Of a stretch of DNA of 64,000 nucleotides, positions 35,933 to 45,649 are shown piece after piece; the stretch's first letter is position 1; the number at the start of each line of letters is the position of its first letter. A program made the translations under genes and the position numbers. This DNA is from Conexibacter sp. S30A1. GTDB lineage: Bacteria; Actinomycetota; Thermoleophilia; Solirubrobacterales; Solirubrobacteraceae. Where the stretch lies: NCBI RefSeq assembly GCF_023330665.1, contig NZ_CP097127.1:2852001-2916000 (forward strand), written 5' to 3'. The notes beneath the pieces were generated by a model. That model worked only from the letters and a program-made list of their open reading frames with translations, had not been told where the DNA came from and made no database searches.

Positions 35933-37497
35933 CTCGGGTTTCGCAGTTCATAGGTTGGCGTCGGCCCATGCTTGCTGGACGGCGCTGATTTCCCGGGTTG
36001 TGGGGGTTCGGGCTTGTTCGGGTTGAAATTGGTTGGCGATGATCGTTCGTCGTAGCTTGACGAGCATGTCGGTGAAGGACGGGGTGCTTTTCGTGAGGTA
36101 CCAGGGCGCACGAGCGCGATGCTCGGTGACGATGTCGGGGTGGTGGCCGTAAAGGGCGTACCAGACGATCGTGAGGTCCATGACCAGGAACTGGAACGGG
36201 ACCGTTCGCGCGACAGCGTTGGGGGTACGGTTGCGGGCCTCGCCGACCCCGAAGATCTCTTTGCCCTCGAGGAACGCGACCTCGATCGGCCAGCGGTCGG
36301 CGTAGCGCTCAACGATCTGGGTGGGTGTGGCCTGCAGGTCGGTGCTGATCAGCGCGATCTGGTAGCCGCACGGCCTGGTGTCGTCTTTGACGAGGATCAC
36401 CCGTACCGGGCTGTCGGGTCCCAGCGGCTCCCATAGGCAGCAGATCTCGGCGAGCTTGAGCGTCACGGGCTTGCCGTAGCGACAGACGGTGTGAGCCACC
36501 CATTCGGTCGCCGGGTCCAGTGCGATGTTGTTGAGGGCCGGGAGCCGGTCCCCCCATTTGCGGGGTCGGCCGCGTTTGCCGGTGCGTGGTGGCGCGGGGG
36601 CGTAGAGCACCGCGTTGGTACGCAACCTGGATGTGATCGTCACCCGCTTGGGCCGCTCACGCCACGCGCCGCTGATATACGCGCTGTCGCCGACAACATC
36701 GATCTGCCGATCGTGAAGCCGGGCGGCAAGCAGACAGATCATGTCGTTTGCGAGCTTCACTTTGCCGGGCCGTCCGGGATCGGGCTTTGACGCGCTCACA
36801 TACTGTTTGCGTCTGGGCTGCCAGAGCCTGAAGAGGACCGGCAGGCACACCGTCCGCTCCAGAAACGCCAGACGGATGCAGATCCCGGCCACAACCCAGT
36901 CATTGCCCCACGCGACCGACCCGGAGCGGCTGTTAGCGGTCGCGTCATGATGCCAAAACGTGCCGTGGATCCGGCGTCCGCGACGTTTCAAAAGCGTGTC
37001 ATCGACCGCGACCAGCACCGGCCCGCCGGGGTCTGTGAACCGCTCAACGATCAGGCACGCGAGCGCCAACCCCAGCTCGTCCACGGACCAACGCGCGTTG
37101 GCGAAGAACCGGTGGCAGCGAGCGTGATGCCAGATCCCCGACAGCCTGGCGCCTGTCAGCATCCCGGTCACGCACCGCAAACGGGTCTGGGAGACCTGAC
37201 CAACCACCAGGGCGCGAAACGTGTTGAACGTCGGCTGGGTGAAACACGACTCAAACAGGACAAGCAGCTCGTTCAGCGAAGATGGGACGCAGAGCATCGG
37301 CGGCGACCTCCAGGGGTCAGCCGCGCAGCGCGCCTCCCCTGGCTGCGACGGACAGGTTTCCTTGACAGCAACCGCTTTCGCAGCAGCCGCCGATGCTCCT
37401 TCCTCTCCCGCCCCGAGCTGCTCAGGCCATCAAGCCCGCAGCCACCCCGCCGCCGCCAACACGCCGCCGCTCAACCCACAAAAGTGCGAAACCCGAG
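35933..37497 (-). mobile_element. IS701-like insertion sequence (copy 1)
   Basis: 1,565 bp with ends CTCGGGTTTCGCAGTT (35933) and AAGTGCGAAACCCGAG (37482-37497) and a perfect 6-bp target duplication TACTCG (35927-35932, 37498-37503). It holds one intact transposase gene and inserted exactly at the right boundary of the integrative element. Confidence 0.88.
35948..37297 (-). CDS. IS701-like DDE transposase
   Basis: A 449-residue transposase of the IS4/IS701 superfamily (DDE_5-like). It starts MLCVPSSLNELLVLFESCFT followed by QPTFNTFRALVVGQV. Catalytic regions are PVLVAVDDTLLKRRGRRIHG (first Asp pair), IDVVGDSAYISGAW (second Asp) and RWPIEVAFLEGKEIFG (Glu). The fold and start match the transposase at 48285, but the sequences are quite different. 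No frame damage is seen. Confidence 0.88.
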   Translation of the reverse strand: MLCVPSSLNELLVLFESCFTQPTFNTFRALVVGQVSQTRLRCVTGMLTGARLSGIWHHARCHRFFANARWSVDELGLALACLIVERFTDPGGPVLVAVDDTLLKRRGRRIHGTFWHHDATANSRSGSVAWGNDWVVAGICIRLAFLERTVCLPVLFRLWQPRRKQYVSASKPDPGRPGKVKLANDMICLLAARLHDRQIDVVGDSAYISGAWRERPKRVTITSRLRTNAVLYAPAPPRTGKRGRPRKWGDRLPALNNIALDPATEWVAHTVCRYGKPVTLKLAEICCLWEPLGPDSPVRVILVKDDTRPCGYQIALISTDLQATPTQIVERYADRWPIEVAFLEGKEIFGVGEARNRTPNAVARTVPFQFLVMDLTIVWYALYGHHPDIVTEHRARAPWYLTKSTPSFTDMLVKLRRTIIANQFQPEQARTPTTREISAVQQAWADANL

Positions 37498-37696
37498 TAC
37501 TCGTGGAAGGGCCTGAAATTGCGGGCTCTCAGTACGTGTTCAGTTGGTCGCAGGAGGCTCTTGAGTGCAATCAAGCCAGCAGCGAGCCCTTGCTGTGGCG
37601 TGGATCGTGCCAGCGCAGTTCGTGGACGCCTGCGGCCCGTTGGGCGTCCTTGCAGCGGCGTCTGAGCGCGGAGGTGTCGCGGTATATGCCGGGCGC

Positions 37697-38095
37697 TCAG
37701 CGCTCGCGGTCGGCCGCGAGCAGGCGATCGGTCGTTCCGGCTGGGCGAGGTAGTGCGGTGGCGATGATGCTGTCGAGCACTGCCAGGCGGTCCTTCAGCG
37801 GGCCCGCGTTGGCGGCGGGCCGCCGCAGCACTGGCTCGTCACGCGCAAGGCCGTCTCGGTCGATGTCGAACCGCAGCTCCTCGCCGCTGTCGAGCCTCAA
37901 TGCCGCACCCTCGCGCATGCCCGAAGTGTCGCAGCCAGCAGTAACAAGGAGCGAACCGACCGCGTCCGCGGTAGGTTCCGTGCCCGGGCCTGCGACCAAT
38001 TGGACGTCGGCGACCCACGCCGCGACCCCCGACGCGGCGGGCCCGCCCATCAAGCCGGCTTGACGGCCGGTCGGACCACCGCCGTAGAGGGACAT
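37697..38095 (-). CDS. Hypothetical protein (132 residues)
   Basis: Reads MSLYGGGPTGRQAGLMGGPA, then a more protein-like C-terminal half with MREGAALRLDSGEELRFDID and VLDSIIATALPRPAG. No signal peptide, membrane segment or known motif. No clear ribosome-binding site precedes the ATG. A gene on this strand is plausible from its G/C-rich third positions, but a chance frame cannot be excluded. Confidence 0.4.
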   Translation of the reverse strand: MSLYGGGPTGRQAGLMGGPAASGVAAWVADVQLVAGPGTEPTADAVGSLLVTAGCDTSGMREGAALRLDSGEELRFDIDRDGLARDEPVLRRPAANAGPLKDRLAVLDSIIATALPRPAGTTDRLLAADRER

Positions 38096-38314
38096 GCCAA
38101 GTTTGCTGCCTGCCTTCAGCAGCAGGAGGTGGACTCTGGTCTGGCTGGTCGAATGGGGGGTGCGCTACGCTCTGATGGTCAGACAGCGAAGGCAACCTGA
38201 GGGCGAGACCTTCATCTGAATGTCCCCTTCCCGCGAAAGCCGCCTGATCTTCTGATGGCCGAGAGTCCACTTACGGGTGGGCTTTCCGCGTTTAACGGCC
38301 AGTCCGGCGGCGCG

Positions 38315-39088
38315 TCAGGGCAGGATGTCCTTCAGTGTTGCCGTGAATCGCTCGCCTGACTCCTCGAGCTCGCCCTCGATGTGCAGGCGGGCCGGGCCGT
38401 TGTCGGTCCATAGGTCAAGGAAGTACGTCCACCCCGGCAGGTCGGGATCATCTGAGCGGGTGATCGCCTCGACCTGGTAGCTCTCGCGTGGCGCCAGTAC
38501 CAGGGACTCGGGGCAGTCGTCCTCGACGCGGCGGCGCAGGTCCTCGACCCTCAGCCGACCATCAGACGCAGCGCATAGCTCCTCGTACTCGCCGTCGACG
38601 ACGAGGCCGACGATCTGCTCAAGCGCGCGGTACATCGGCTCGGGCATCAGCTCGAGCGTCTCGATCGACTCTCGGGGTCCGCTCAAATTGTGGTTTGGTG
38701 GCAGGTCAAGCCGGCTGTAGAAATAGTCCTCACACGCCGCTCGCGCCTGCCGCTGGATGCTCTTGGGCAACCCGGCGGCGGCAAGTCCGAACACCCCGGC
38801 GTCTATCGCCTGCTCGAGCGTTTCGTGGCGGCGTGTCAGCTGCGCGGCGATCGCGCGACCGTGTTCGGTTTCGCTCGCCAGCGAGGAGCCGCCCAACAGG
38901 ATCGATGGCGCCTCATGGCGGCTGTAGCCTGCGCAAGCCCGCACCGCAGAGTGAAAGACGATCAGGTGGTCGCCCATCACGATCGGGCCGATGGCCGGGC
39001 GCCCGCTGGCGCCCGGCCCACCGTGGACGCTGGAGGCGCTGATTGCATTGTTGCCACAGCCCTCATCGTACGGACAACCACGCCTCAC
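38315..39088 (-). CDS. Hypothetical cytoplasmic protein, C-terminal DUF7668-like segment
   Basis: Up to 257 residues; an internal ATG at 38977 (MGDHLIVFHSAVRACAGYSR) may be the true start, giving 220. The middle is helical and acidic (ASETEHGRAIAAQLTRRHET; PEPMYRALEQIVGLVVDGEY). The end, DLPGWTYFLDLWTDNGPARL then HIEGELEESGERFTATLKDI, resembles the DUF7668 type of immunity-like or regulatory domain. Function unknown. No operon partner. Confidence 0.6.
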   Translation of the reverse strand: MRRGCPYDEGCGNNAISASSVHGGPGASGRPAIGPIVMGDHLIVFHSAVRACAGYSRHEAPSILLGGSSLASETEHGRAIAAQLTRRHETLEQAIDAGVFGLAAAGLPKSIQRQARAACEDYFYSRLDLPPNHNLSGPRESIETLELMPEPMYRALEQIVGLVVDGEYEELCAASDGRLRVEDLRRRVEDDCPESLVLAPRESYQVEAITRSDDPDLPGWTYFLDLWTDNGPARLHIEGELEESGERFTATLKDILP

Positions 39089-39590
39089 TCGATCGTGAGG
39101 TCACGTCGCCTCGTCTCCCGGCTTGTGGCGCGAGGGGATCAGAGTTGCGAAGCTCGTGAGCGCCACGACGAGGCCGGTGATGACGGCCGGTGAGCCCGTC
39201 GACATCGACGGTGTGCATGCTCCCGTGAGGGCCTCGGAGATTCCGATGACCGCCGCGCTTGCTGTTCCTGCGCCAGAATGACACCCACGAGTGTGACCGA
39301 GGCGCCTCGCCAGCCGCCTTGGCGAGCGGTTGGCGGACCGCTGGGGCGACCCGGAGCAGCAACACCAGTTTGTTGCGGCCCTCCAGGGGAGTCATGACGA
39401 GGGTATTCACGGGCGAGACGGCAGCGATCGGTCCGACGAGGGCGTTCAGGACGTGGTTGGCACGCGAGGTCTCGGCGTCGGCCAGTGCGTCCTGGGCGTT
39501 GGCGACGCCGTGGCTGGCCGGGGGGCTCTCAGGCTTGCAAGCGACTCGGTGTGTCAAGCGGTGGGGCGTGAGACCTGAAAGACTGGGTGG
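39089..39590. other. No clear gene; possible remnant on the minus strand
   Basis: On the minus strand near 39100-39180 the frame SPAVITGLVVALTSFATLIP could be the last helix of a lost transporter, but no continuous gene is present. Confidence 0.35.
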
Positions 39591-40001
39591 ATGGCGCGGT
39601 GTCTGTTTCAGAAGGTTGATGCGGTGACCATTCCTGTCCCGGATCTTGACGCGGGTCTGCGGTTCTACCGCGATGGTCTCGGGCATCGTTTGCGCTGGCG
39701 CAACGATGCCATCGGTCAGGCTGCCTTGGCCATGGCCGACAGCGAGACCGAGATTGTCCTGAGCACCGAACTTGGGTATGAGCCAGACTGGCTCGTTGCT
39801 GATGTCGTCCAGGCGGTTGCTGTCATTGTGGCGGCGGGTGGGCAGGTTATATCCGAAGCGGCCGACATCCCAGTCGGCCGAGTGGCCGTCGTCCTTGACC
39901 CATTCGGCAACACCCTGGTTCTGGTGGATCTCTCCAAAGGTCTGTATGTCACAGACGACGCGGGCAACGTGACTGCGGTTGAACGCCATGACGAGCGCTG
40001 A
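39591..40001 (+). CDS. VOC-superfamily protein (glyoxalase-like)
   Basis: 136 residues: VDAVTIPVPDLDAGLRFYRD then GLGHRLRWRNDA forms the first module, and ADVVQAVAVIVAAGGQVISE with VAVVLDPFGNTLVLVDLSKG forms the second, with the D-P-F-GN signature. It is not close to the VOC protein at 13316. Possibly a lactoylglutathione-lyase-like or antibiotic-sequestering protein. It stands alone. Confidence 0.8.
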   Translation: MARCLFQKVDAVTIPVPDLDAGLRFYRDGLGHRLRWRNDAIGQAALAMADSETEIVLSTELGYEPDWLVADVVQAVAVIVAAGGQVISEAADIPVGRVAVVLDPFGNTLVLVDLSKGLYVTDDAGNVTAVERHDER

Positions 40002-40189
40002 ACTGCGCGTGCGGTGGCGATACCGAGGACCGCAGTCGTAGCAGCCAGAGCGCGAGCGGGACCGTCGCCTGCATCGATGTCCGCGCACGTCGCTTGCATA
40101 CCGGGTCTCCGGCAGGCCTCGCGCGGAACGCCCGTGGCCGCAGTCTCGGCGCGGCGTTTCGGTGCTCGCGGGTGGCGTGTGCCCGCTGC

Positions 40190-40570
40190 TCACGCGGGTC
40201 GGAGGGCTACGCTGGCTTGCGTTTGGGGCCGGGAGCGCTTCGGGCTGGCGGTGCCCGACGGCTCGGTACCCTTGCCCGGCTCGGCGGTGGCGGCGATCGC
40301 TTGCAGGGCTGCCAGGTGTCCGTGCAGAGCGGTGTGTCCGGGCTTGGTGAGCGTGACCTGCCGCCGGGACCTCGAGTTCGCGCGCACGCGGGAGAGCTCT
40401 ATGTATCCGGCTTCGGCGAGCGCTGAGAGGTGCTTGCTGAGTACCGAGTCGGAGATCTCCAGGCTGTCGCGGATGTTGGCGAACGGCAGCGACTGCACGG
40501 GCGCGAGCATCGCGCATTTGCGTAGACGCAACGGCGCGTGGATCGACTCGTCAAACGCTGCTTTGCTCAT
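40190..40570 (-). CDS. Winged-helix transcriptional regulator (HTH_34/ArsR-like)
   Basis: 126 residues from MSKAAFDESIHAPLRLRKCA (ATG 40570). The fold LRLRKCAMLAPVQSLPFANI followed by RDSLEISDSVLSKHLSALAE and AGYIELSRVRANSRSRRQVTLT is a MarR/ArsR-like winged helix of the type that regulates a small membrane-protein partner. Its ATG overlaps the stop of that upstream gene (ATGA), so the two are translated together. Confidence 0.82.
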   Translation of the reverse strand: MSKAAFDESIHAPLRLRKCAMLAPVQSLPFANIRDSLEISDSVLSKHLSALAEAGYIELSRVRANSRSRRQVTLTKPGHTALHGHLAALQAIAATAEPGKGTEPSGTASPKRSRPQTQASVALRPA

Positions 40571-40827
40571 GACGGCCACGCTCGGGCGCTGTGATGTCGA
40601 TAGGAGGTGCTGGCGCTGAACAGACACGCCGCGACGGTGCCGGCCACGGCCCCGCCAAGTCCCCAGCTGATGAATGTCGAACTGTTGGGGCTGGCCAGCA
40701 GGTGCGGGCCGAGGAGGCCACCGACAAGCACCGCGGCAGCGATGAGCGCAACTTCGCTGAGGTTCCATTTGCGTCTTGGCGCCGAACGCAACGCGCGCCA
40801 ATTGTTACGAGCCGACAACCTGGGCAA
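40567..40827 (-). CDS. Small two-helix membrane protein
   Basis: 86 residues with a basic N terminus and two hydrophobic helices (VALIAAAVLVGGLLGPHLLA and FISWGLGGAVAGTVAACLFS). It ends in an ATGA overlap with the winged-helix regulator. The pair resembles regulator/membrane-protein modules in which the membrane protein is of unknown function. Confidence 0.65.
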   Translation of the reverse strand: MPRLSARNNWRALRSAPRRKWNLSEVALIAAAVLVGGLLGPHLLASPNSSTFISWGLGGAVAGTVAACLFSASTSYRHHSARAWPS

Positions 40828-41061
40828 CTCGACGACAAGTCACGCCAGTGCGACGCTGGTCACGACGTGTCCCGGTCCTCTGCGCGAGGGCGTGACGGTC
40901 AGCGCTCCGCAGAAGAGGCTCACGGCGAGCATGAGGCCGGCCGGCGGTGTGGCACGACTGGCCGTTGCGTCGTGTGCCTACCGATGCGGCCTGCAGCTGC
41001 CGGCACCCTACGACTCGCGGATGCCGCGCCGATCTGGTGGCTCGCCTGCGCACAGCGGGCC

Positions 41062-41478
41062 TCACTGACCGCGCAGGCGGGTGAGGCGGATGCGGATCGG
41101 TGTGTCGTAGGTCTCCGCGAAGCTCGCCGGGGTCATCTCCAGGCCGCCGATCCGCTGCTCGTACTTCTCGAGGTAGGCGGCATTCTGATCGGCGGGAGGG
41201 GCGTCCGGGTCGAAACTCGCCTCGCCGGAGAAGACGACCACGTCGGTGCCCTCGGAGTCGCTTGGGCAGCTGAGCGCCACCAGCGGGTTTGCTCCGACGT
41301 TGCGCACCCGGGTGCCGTTGATGCTGTAGACGAGCAGCGACTCCTGGCCGTCGAACACGAACCACACGGGCATCGGCAGCGGCGCGCCGCTCGGGGACAC
41401 CGTGGTGAGCCATATGACTGGATCCTGGCGCAGGTGAGCCAGGGCGCGCGCGCCATGCTCTCCACCGAAGTCGATCAT
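41062..41478 (-). CDS. PPOX-class flavin/F420-dependent oxidoreductase
   Basis: 138 residues from MIDFGGEHGARALAHLRQDP (ATG 41478). The split-barrel pyridoxamine-phosphate-oxidase fold is shown by VIWLTTVSPSGAPLPMPVWF, then VFDGQESLLVYSINGTRVRN and ANPLVALSCPSDSEGTDVVV. In Actinobacteria such proteins mostly use F420 or bind heme/FMN; the substrate is unknown. The frame continues upstream, but that part is not family-like. Confidence 0.85.
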   Translation of the reverse strand: MIDFGGEHGARALAHLRQDPVIWLTTVSPSGAPLPMPVWFVFDGQESLLVYSINGTRVRNVGANPLVALSCPSDSEGTDVVVFSGEASFDPDAPPADQNAAYLEKYEQRIGGLEMTPASFAETYDTPIRIRLTRLRGQ

Positions 41479-41639
41479 GGCAGGGAGCTTATCCCACGCG
41501 AGCCGTCGCGTCTGGCCGCAGTGGCGCGGTGCTGGTCCCGGCTCCGGCGCGCAGGGACTCCGTAAATTGCGGTCATCTGCGCGCTCTTGCAAGCCGACCA
41601 GCGTCCATACGTCCAGCTCGGCGCGTAGCCTCAGCTGCC

Positions 41640-44600
41640 ATGGCGACCGTGGCTGAAACCCGGATCGAGATCGACTTGGCCGAGCTGCAGGAGGAGTGCG
41701 GCGCCGCCGCCTTCAAACGCGGTCAGGCATACGCCCGCGCGCACCGTGTGCTCTCACCCAGCTGGGACGAGGAGACCCTCATGCTGGATGCCCGCGTGGT
41801 CGGCAACGGTGCGATCTACGAAACGTGGGCCCAGTTCTCGCGTCGTGACGACGAGGACGATGCGCCGCTCGTCTTTGAGGAGGGCGAGTGCTCCTGCCCG
41901 GTCGGCTGGAACTGCAAGCACGTGGCGGCGCTCGTGCTCAGCGTCGTGGGCGAGCCCGACTCGCGGAGCGCACGCGAAGCGCGCGGCCAGCGCACGACGC
42001 CTGCACGCCACAGCGGCGCCCACCAGCCCCAGGCACCCGCAAACCCGTCGCCGCCACCGACGCCACCGCCGCCGCCGAGCTGGGAGGCGCCGCTACGGGC
42101 TCTGATCCCCACACCGACCGCCCGCGCCACAGGTGATCCGCTCGCCATCGAGTTCGCGCTGGTGTCCACCGCCTATGGCTCGAGCCCCGGTGCCCTGCGC
42201 CTGCAGGCGCGCCTGATGCGACCCGGCGCGCGCGGCGGGTGGGTCAACGGCTCGCTCTCCTGGGGGTCGCTGGAGCCCTGGCATCTGCGCCAGGGCAACT
42301 ATCGCGAGGACCACCTCGAGCTGGCGCGCGAGTTCCAGTCGGTGCACCGCGCGCGGATGGCCACCAGCTCGCGCTACTACTACGGCTACGGCGAGCGCGA
42401 GCGCACGCTCGACCTGAGCGACTGGGACGCCAGTCAGCTGTGGTCGCTGCTTGACCGCGCCGACAGGATCGGCATGGTCACGGTCCACGCCGCGCCGCGG
42501 CTGGGCGAGGTGCCGCGCTACCGCCGCGCCGAGCTGGTGCTTGACGTGACCGCGACCGCCGACGGCGCGCGGCGCCTGCGCCCGGCCCTGCGGATCGACG
42601 GTGCCGGAGATATCGGAGAGTTCGAGCCGGTGCTCTTCCTCGGTCAGGACGGCCACGGCCTGGTGCTGGCGCGAGCGGACGCCACCCGCGCCACCGGGCG
42701 CACAAGCCGCGCGCAGCGGCCGCAGGATATCGGCGTGCCGGTGCGGCTCCTGCGGCTGGCCAGGGAGACGCCCGACCAGCTTCAGCGGATGCTGCTCGAG
42801 GCAAGCGAGCTCACGATCCCCGCCGGCGACCTACCGCGTTTTGCGACCCAGATCGCCCCGGCGCTGCGCAGCGTCGCGCCCGTCGTCTCCTCCGACGGGT
42901 CCTTTGCCCTCCCCGAGATCTCAGCGCCGGAGCTGATTCTGCGCGCCCACCACGGCGCCGACCACGTCACCGAGCTCGCCTGGAACTGGGTCTACACCGT
43001 CGGCGAGGAGCGTGTCTGCTTCGAGCTGGGCGGCGCTGACACGCTGCCGGGCCTGCGCGACACACAGCGCGAGCGCGCGATCCTCGACTCACTCGACCTC
43101 TCGGCTGGCGAGGGGCTCGCCGCGCTCGGCCTGCTCGACGCCGACGGCCGGCCCGCCGCCCACACACCGCCGCTGCGGGGCCTGGACACGGTGCGCTTCG
43201 TCACCGAGGCGTTGCCGGCGCTTGAAGAGATCGCGGCTGTGGGGCTCGAGTGCAGCGGCTCACCGGTGGCCTACCGCGACGTCGACGACCAGCTGCAGAT
43301 CGCTGTCGCGACAGCCGCGATCGACGGCGAGCACGACTGGTTTGACCTCAACGTGACCATCTCCGTAGAGGGCCGCGAGCTTCAGTTCGCGCCGCTCTTC
43401 GCCGCCCTGGCACGCGGCGAGGAACGGATGCTGCTGGACGACGGCGCGCACTTCTCGCTGCTGGCCCCCGAGCTTGCCACGCTGCGTCAGCTGATCGAGG
43501 AGGCCCGCTTCCTACAGGACGCCCGCCGGCCCGATGCGCTGCGCATCAGCCGGTATCAGGCCGGTCTCTGGGAGGAGCTTGTGGCGATCGGCGTGGTGCG
43601 CGAGCAGGCCGAGGCGTGGCGGCGGCAGGTGGAGGCGCTCAGCGGCCTAGACGACCTCGCTCAGCTCCCGGTACCCGAGGGCCTCAAGGCGACGCTGCGC
43701 CCCTACCAGCTCGACGGCTTCCGCTGGCTGGCCGCCCTCTGGGAGCTCGGCCTCGGCGGCATCCTCGCCGACGACATGGGGCTCGGCAAGACCCTCCAGG
43801 CGCTGGCGCTGATCCTGCATGCCCGTGAGCGCTCCACCTCGCCCGCCGGCCCGCTGGCCGGCGGGCGGACCAGCCCGGTGCTGGTGATCGCGCCCACCAG
43901 CGTCGTGCCCAACTGGGTCAGCGAGGCCGCTCACTTCGCCCCGCAGCTGCGCGTAAGGGCGCTGACCGACACGCTGGCCCGCGCCGGCACGACCATCGCG
44001 CAGCTGTCCGCTGGCGCCGACGTGGTCGTGACCACCTACACGCTCCTGCGCCTGGACGAGGCGCACTACACGACCGTGGAGTGGGCGGCGGTGATCCTCG
44101 ACGAGGCCCAGGCTGTCAAGAACCACAACGCCAAGACACACCTTGCGGCAAGGCGGCTGCGCGCCCCGTTCAAGCTGGCGATCACCGGCACGCCGATGGA
44201 GAACCACCTCGGCGAGCTGTGGGCGCTTCTGTCGATCACCGCACCGGGGCTGTTCCCCGACCCGGCCGCCTTCGACGAGCTCTACGCTCGGCCGATCGAG
44301 CGCCATGGCGACGCCGAGCGCCTCGCGCGGCTGCGCCAGCGGATCCGCCCGCTGGTCAAGCGCCGCACCAAGGAGCTCGTGGCCGCCGAGCTGCCAGCCA
44401 AGCAGGAGCAGGTCCTGTCGGTCAAGCTCACGCCGCGCCACCGCAAGCTCTACGACACGCACATGCAGCGCGAGCGCCAGCGGATCCTCGGGCTGCTCGA
44501 GGACTTTGACTCAAACCGCTTCACCGTGCTGACCGCGATCACGCGCATGCGGCGCCTGGCGCTGCACGCCGGGCTGGTCGAGGAGAAGCACATGAAGGTC

Positions 44601-45107
44601 GCAAGCGCGAAGCTCGACGCGCTGGTCGAGCAGCTGGCTGAGGTGCGCGACGGCGGCCACCGGGCGCTCGTCTTCAGCCAGTTCACCGGCTTTCTGTCGC
44701 TCGCGCGGGCACGGCTCGAGGCCGAGGGGCTCGGCTGCTGCTACCTGGACGGCAGCACCCGCGCGCGCGGGAAGGTGATAGAGCGCTTCCGGGGTGGCGA
44801 TGATCCGGTGTTTCTGATCAGCCTCAAGGCCGGCGGCTTTGGCCTCAACCTGACCGAGGCCGACTACTGCTTTTTGCTTGACCCGTGGTGGAACCCGGCG
44901 ACCGAGAACCAGGCGATTGACCGTATTCACCGCATCGGCCAGACCAGGCAGGTGATGGTCTACCGGATGATCTCCGAGGAGACGATCGAAGAGAAGGTGC
45001 TGGCGCTCGCGCAGCGCAAGGCGGCGCTGTTCAAGGGTGTGATGGATGACGGCGATGTGTTCGCCGGCGAGATCACCGCCGAGGACGTCCGCGGCCTGCT
45101 CGGCTGA
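41640..45107 (+). CDS. SWIM zinc-finger SNF2-family helicase
   Basis: An 1,155-residue DNA-dependent ATPase. The SWIM zinc finger is Cys84, Cys86, Cys92, His94 (CSCPVGWNCKH), followed by a Pro-rich linker and a long middle region. The SNF2 ATPase begins with LRPYQLDGFRWLAALWELGL; Walker A is DDMGLGKT (about 709), Walker B DEAQ (about 820), and the C-terminal helicase lobe ends ENQAIDRIHRIGQTRQV (about 1088-1104). Bacterial RapA/HepA-like relatives remodel nucleoprotein or RNA polymerase complexes; the specific role is unknown. The ATG at 41640 is chosen because upstream sequence is not conserved-looking. Confidence 0.9.
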   Translation: MATVAETRIEIDLAELQEECGAAAFKRGQAYARAHRVLSPSWDEETLMLDARVVGNGAIYETWAQFSRRDDEDDAPLVFEEGECSCPVGWNCKHVAALVLSVVGEPDSRSAREARGQRTTPARHSGAHQPQAPANPSPPPTPPPPPSWEAPLRALIPTPTARATGDPLAIEFALVSTAYGSSPGALRLQARLMRPGARGGWVNGSLSWGSLEPWHLRQGNYREDHLELAREFQSVHRARMATSSRYYYGYGERERTLDLSDWDASQLWSLLDRADRIGMVTVHAAPRLGEVPRYRRAELVLDVTATADGARRLRPALRIDGAGDIGEFEPVLFLGQDGHGLVLARADATRATGRTSRAQRPQDIGVPVRLLRLARETPDQLQRMLLEASELTIPAGDLPRFATQIAPALRSVAPVVSSDGSFALPEISAPELILRAHHGADHVTELAWNWVYTVGEERVCFELGGADTLPGLRDTQRERAILDSLDLSAGEGLAALGLLDADGRPAAHTPPLRGLDTVRFVTEALPALEEIAAVGLECSGSPVAYRDVDDQLQIAVATAAIDGEHDWFDLNVTISVEGRELQFAPLFAALARGEERMLLDDGAHFSLLAPELATLRQLIEEARFLQDARRPDALRISRYQAGLWEELVAIGVVREQAEAWRRQVEALSGLDDLAQLPVPEGLKATLRPYQLDGFRWLAALWELGLGGILADDMGLGKTLQALALILHARERSTSPAGPLAGGRTSPVLVIAPTSVVPNWVSEAAHFAPQLRVRALTDTLARAGTTIAQLSAGADVVVTTYTLLRLDEAHYTTVEWAAVILDEAQAVKNHNAKTHLAARRLRAPFKLAITGTPMENHLGELWALLSITAPGLFPDPAAFDELYARPIERHGDAERLARLRQRIRPLVKRRTKELVAAELPAKQEQVLSVKLTPRHRKLYDTHMQRERQRILGLLEDFDSNRFTVLTAITRMRRLALHAGLVEEKHMKVASAKLDALVEQLAEVRDGGHRALVFSQFTGFLSLARARLEAEGLGCCYLDGSTRARGKVIERFRGGDDPVFLISLKAGGFGLNLTEADYCFLLDPWWNPATENQAIDRIHRIGQTRQVMVYRMISEETIEEKVLALAQRKAALFKGVMDDGDVFAGEITAEDVRGLLG

Positions 45108-45116
45108 GCTGGGCGA

Positions 45117-45536
45117 CTAGCGCTCGGGCTGGTCCTCCGCGTCGGGCTCGTACTCCGCGTCGCTGACGTGCGTGCCCCAGCTGACCGTGGCGCCTGCCGC
45201 GTCAGCCTGCTGGATCGCCAGGTGCACCATCAGCCGGTCCGGCGCCGCGCCGTGCCAGTGGCGCTCGCCCGGCGCGAAGAACACACGGTCGCCGGGGCGG
45301 ATCGTCTCAACCGGCCCGCCCTCGCGCTGGCAGCGCCCAACCCCCTCGGTGATGAAGATCGTCTGGCCGTGCGGGTGGGTGTGCCAGGCCGTGCGCGCAC
45401 CGGGGGTGAAGTGCACGAGCGCCGCAGCGACCGCCGAGCCCGCTCCCGGCGCCGCGACCGCGTCGAGGTAGACGTCGCCGGTGAACCAGTCGGCCGGCCC
45501 CTTCGTGGTCTCGATGCTCGAGCGTGTGATCTCCAT
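45117..45536 (-). CDS. Small cupin-fold protein
   Basis: 139 residues from MEITRSSIETTKGPADWFTG (ATG 45536). A single cupin barrel: motif 1 has His52, His54, His56 and Gln58 (WHTHPHGQTIFITEG), and motif 2 has GDRVFFAPGERHWHGAAPD with His93 and His95. This is the type of the manganese-dependent hydroxynitrile-lyase-like and carboxymuconolactone-associated cupins. The reaction is unknown. Convergent with the SNF2 gene. Confidence 0.82.
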   Translation of the reverse strand: MEITRSSIETTKGPADWFTGDVYLDAVAAPGAGSAVAAALVHFTPGARTAWHTHPHGQTIFITEGVGRCQREGGPVETIRPGDRVFFAPGERHWHGAAPDRLMVHLAIQQADAAGATVSWGTHVSDAEYEPDAEDQPER

Positions 45537-45620
45537 GCCTTCGCTACCTCCAGTGTCGGTCCGCGCGGGCTGTTTGCCTGCGTGCGGGGGGCCGATCATA
45601 CGTGTCAGGGCACTGGTCCA

Positions 45621-45649
45621 GGGGCCGTCCTCGTGGCGAGGACGGCCCC
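45621..45649 (-). terminator. Hairpin after the collagen-like gene
   Basis: GGGGCCGTCCTCG (45621-45633) and CGAGGACGGCCCC (45637-45649) form a perfect 13-bp stem with a 3-nt loop, 45 bp beyond the stop of the collagen-like gene. No long T-run. Confidence 0.6.

Noticed and set aside
39100-39590. A transporter (MFS-like) pseudogene on the minus strand
   Set aside because: Only one hydrophobic segment is visible; the rest does not read as membrane protein in any frame.
42093-44462. Long minus-strand frames opposite the SNF2 helicase
   Set aside because: They are antisense shadows of a GC-rich gene, full of Arg/Ala/Pro and without motifs. The plus-strand protein has all helicase motifs.
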